Part shown: piece by piece, positions 6,413 through 7,652 of the stretch
Numbering within the stretch: the stretch's first letter is position 1
Layout of the letters: every line of letters begins with the position of its first letter
Assembly: GCF_946479605.1 (NCBI RefSeq)
Contig: NZ_CAMLGT010000186.1
Coordinates: 1-7,652 of the forward strand
Reading direction: 5' to 3'
DNA: 7,652 bases
From: an uncultured Lacibacter sp.
GTDB taxonomy: Bacteria; Bacteroidota; Bacteroidia; Chitinophagales; Chitinophagaceae
Notes under the pieces: generated by a model
Database searches by the model: none
Told to the model about the DNA's origin: nothing
The model's input: the letters and a program-made list of their open reading frames with translations, nothing else
Position numbers and translations under genes: made by a program

Positions 6413-6509
6413 ATACCTGTTAACAGTTCGCTGCTGTTACAAGTAAATGTAATAAAGAAAACGACGACAATACGCAACGCCCCCCTGTTTAGCTTTGGGT
6501 AATGAGTAA

Positions 6510-7136
6510 TTAAAAGTTAAATCCAAAATGAAACCCCGGTTCTCCTATGACAAATTTCGACCACTTATCATCTAACTGTTTAAATCCATCAGGCAACGCT
6601 GTGTGGTAAGCACGATGGGTAATGGCAATGGATGGTTGAATAAAAAACCGGTCCTTAAAAAGTTTGATGTGATACCCGGCACGGTAAGTATTGAATATCT
6701 GAAATCCTTTGTCAATTTTCTTCCCGTCTTCATCCACAAATTTTTGCCAGGTGGGCATTACATTCAGTTCAGCATATAAACCTTTCCACAAAAACCGTTG
6801 GTAAGACACGGATACACCATATTCACGAACATATCCGGGAAATTTTTCTTCCGGCTTTCCGTATGCTTTGTTGAAAAATGGATGAATACCATTTGGCCAG
6901 GCATACTTCCAGGTTTTTGGTTCTATTGTAATCACATCTTTTCCTGTAAGACGATAGCCCACATTGAGCTGAACAAAGTTGGGAGGATTTGTGGTAGACA
7001 AATTACCCAATAAGAAAACAGTGCTGCCAGCAAACCAGCGTTTGTAACTACTGTCATGTTTTTCATACTGGGCCTTAACCTGTAATGCGCCTGTCATCAT
7101 TAAGACAAAACCAATGAATAAAATTTTCTTTTGCAT
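6510..7136 (-). CDS. small secreted protein, probable outer-membrane beta-barrel
   Basis: I do not recognise a named family. The 208-residue product starts MQKKILFIGFVLMMTGALQV with KA before Q23, a clear signal peptide with a signal peptidase I site. The mature protein is rich in aromatic residues and consists of alternating amphipathic stretches that look like beta-strands at about residues 54-63, 67-79, 106-116, 118-131, 144-159, 163-177 and 197-208. It ends in phenylalanine (GFHFGFNF), the usual C-terminal signature for outer-membrane barrel insertion. That pattern fits a small 8-strand barrel, as in many Bacteroidota porin-like proteins of unknown role. There is no lipobox cysteine. The ATG at 7136-7134 is the only start that includes the signal peptide. 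The gene is preceded by a possible promoter at 7165-7195 and followed by hairpins, consistent with a single-gene transcript. A soluble periplasmic beta-rich protein remains possible. Confidence 0.8.
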   Translation of the reverse strand: MQKKILFIGFVLMMTGALQVKAQYEKHDSSYKRWFAGSTVFLLGNLSTTNPPNFVQLNVGYRLTGKDVITIEPKTWKYAWPNGIHPFFNKAYGKPEEKFPGYVREYGVSVSYQRFLWKGLYAELNVMPTWQKFVDEDGKKIDKGFQIFNTYRAGYHIKLFKDRFFIQPSIAITHRAYHTALPDGFKQLDDKWSKFVIGEPGFHFGFNF

Positions 7137-7164
7137 TTCTGTTCTTTTTTAAAAAATGATACTG

Positions 7165-7195
7165 CAAAAGTGGACCGGCGGACCTTAATAACACG
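7165..7195 (-). promoter_or_regulatory. possible promoter of the beta-barrel protein gene
   Basis: Reading the minus strand, CGTG (7195-7192) is followed by 19 bases and then CACTTTTG (7172-7165). The second box matches the Bacteroidota -7 consensus TAnnTTTG at all but the first base. The -33 box matches TTTG only at its last two positions. Spacing is right, and the leader to the ATG at 7136 would be about 25 bases. Confidence 0.35.
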
Positions 7196-7313
7196 TTCAC
7201 TTAAGTTAAGAAATGACTATTTGCTTTTCCAAAACAACTTACGAAAAGCTGTTGCGAAACATGTTGAGTAAGCAGCGACCTTAAATTGGTTAGCACAGTA
7301 GCAGCTGTTACTC

Positions 7314-7652
7314 TCATCCGTTTATTTTCAGTATTACGTTTCCTTTTTTTCGTCCCGTATCAACATAGCTATGCGCTGCTGTTATTTCCTCCAGTTGAAA
7401 TGTTTTGTCAATTACCGCCTTCAACGCTCCTTTTTCATACAGTTCTTTTAACAGTTGCAGTTGTTGTAATGTTTCCGAAGCATAGTCTAAACCATTTACA
7501 CTCTTATACACTCCATGTTTGTTCAAAAGTTTTTTGCATATAGGTTTACGATACTTACCAATTGCATCAAAGACAATATCAAACTTTTCTGTTTGCTTCG
7601 TAAGGTCTTCCTTGTCGTATAAAATAATACTTGTAACTCCTAACTCATTAAC
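7314..7652 (-). CDS. zinc-type (MDR) NAD(P)-dependent alcohol dehydrogenase, C-terminal fragment
   Basis: The minus strand is open from the window edge at 7652 to the TGA at 7316-7314, giving 112 residues of the C-terminus; the start lies outside the window. The fragment begins VNELGVTSIILYDKEDL, corresponding to the second half of the nucleotide-binding Rossmann domain. It continues with FDIVFDAIGK at about 24-33, the medium-chain dehydrogenase pattern 'vDvvfDtvG'. It ends with ITAAHSYVDTGRKKGNVILKI, closely fitting the family ending 'AH.YVe.G.KkGNvVI'. Such enzymes oxidise alcohols or reduce quinones or enones with NAD(P)H. Substrate, and whether the catalytic zinc ligands are present, cannot be judged because the N-terminal domain is missing. 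A TTG inside the frame at 7526-7524 is an internal leucine, not a start. No convincing terminator follows. Confidence 0.88.
   Translation of the reverse strand, partial: VNELGVTSIILYDKEDLTKQTEKFDIVFDAIGKYRKPICKKLLNKHGVYKSVNGLDYASETLQQLQLLKELYEKGALKAVIDKTFQLEEITAAHSYVDTGRKKGNVILKING

Noticed and set aside
6118..6477. A 119-residue minus-strand open frame overlapping the acetyltransferase.
   Set aside because: Its product has no domain pattern and lies mostly in another frame of the well-supported acetyltransferase gene; the remainder crosses the inverted repeat.
787..7208. A shared 13-mer TTCACTTAAGTTA at 787-799 and 7196-7208, both upstream of genes.
   Set aside because: In a 7.6-kb window about one 13-base match is expected by chance counting both strands. 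The two copies also have different orientations relative to their genes.

Overview
The window looks like a chromosomal segment of a Bacteroidota bacterium, most likely close to Chitinophagaceae. The evidence is the protein style (ExbB/TolQ-like channel, Lpd with an extra Cys in its dimer region, secreted proteins cleaved before Gln), weak or absent Shine-Dalgarno sequences, and a -33/-7 promoter of the Bacteroidota type (TTTG-N19-TAnnTTTG-like) upstream of lpdA. The family-level placement is inference. I see no phage, transposase, CRISPR array, tRNA or rRNA.

Layout. On the minus strand, 1-502 is the N-terminal two thirds of a MotA/TolQ/ExbB proton channel protein, cut by the window edge. It diverges from lpdA (dihydrolipoyl dehydrogenase, plus strand, 858-2264). 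The 355-base gap between them (503-857) holds a striking pair of inverted arrays of degenerate 7-base units (661-695 and 710-758) and the predicted lpdA promoter. lpdA ends at a near-textbook terminator (2306-2345). Next on the plus strand is a secreted protein of the erythromycin-esterase-like superfamily (2508-3746). It converges, with only 25 bases between stop codons, on a minus-strand gene for a 595-residue protein (3772-5559). That protein has TIM-barrel-like motifs and several cysteines in conserved-looking contexts, and I cannot assign it a function.

Further right, all genes are on the minus strand: a RimJ/RimL-type GNAT acetyltransferase (5792-6325), a small secreted protein that looks like an outer-membrane beta-barrel (6510-7136), and the C-terminal part of a zinc-type (MDR) alcohol dehydrogenase (7314-7652, cut by the window edge). 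Gaps between these genes are 177-232 bases and contain hairpins and an 11-bp inverted repeat, so they are probably separate transcription units rather than one operon.

Function. The genes do not form an obvious pathway. They comprise a central-metabolism enzyme, an energy-transducing inner-membrane component, two exported proteins and miscellaneous enzymes. The most interesting items are the heptamer inverted arrays, the unassigned 595-residue protein, the palindromes just upstream of its start codon, and a REP-like inverted repeat beside the acetyltransferase gene.
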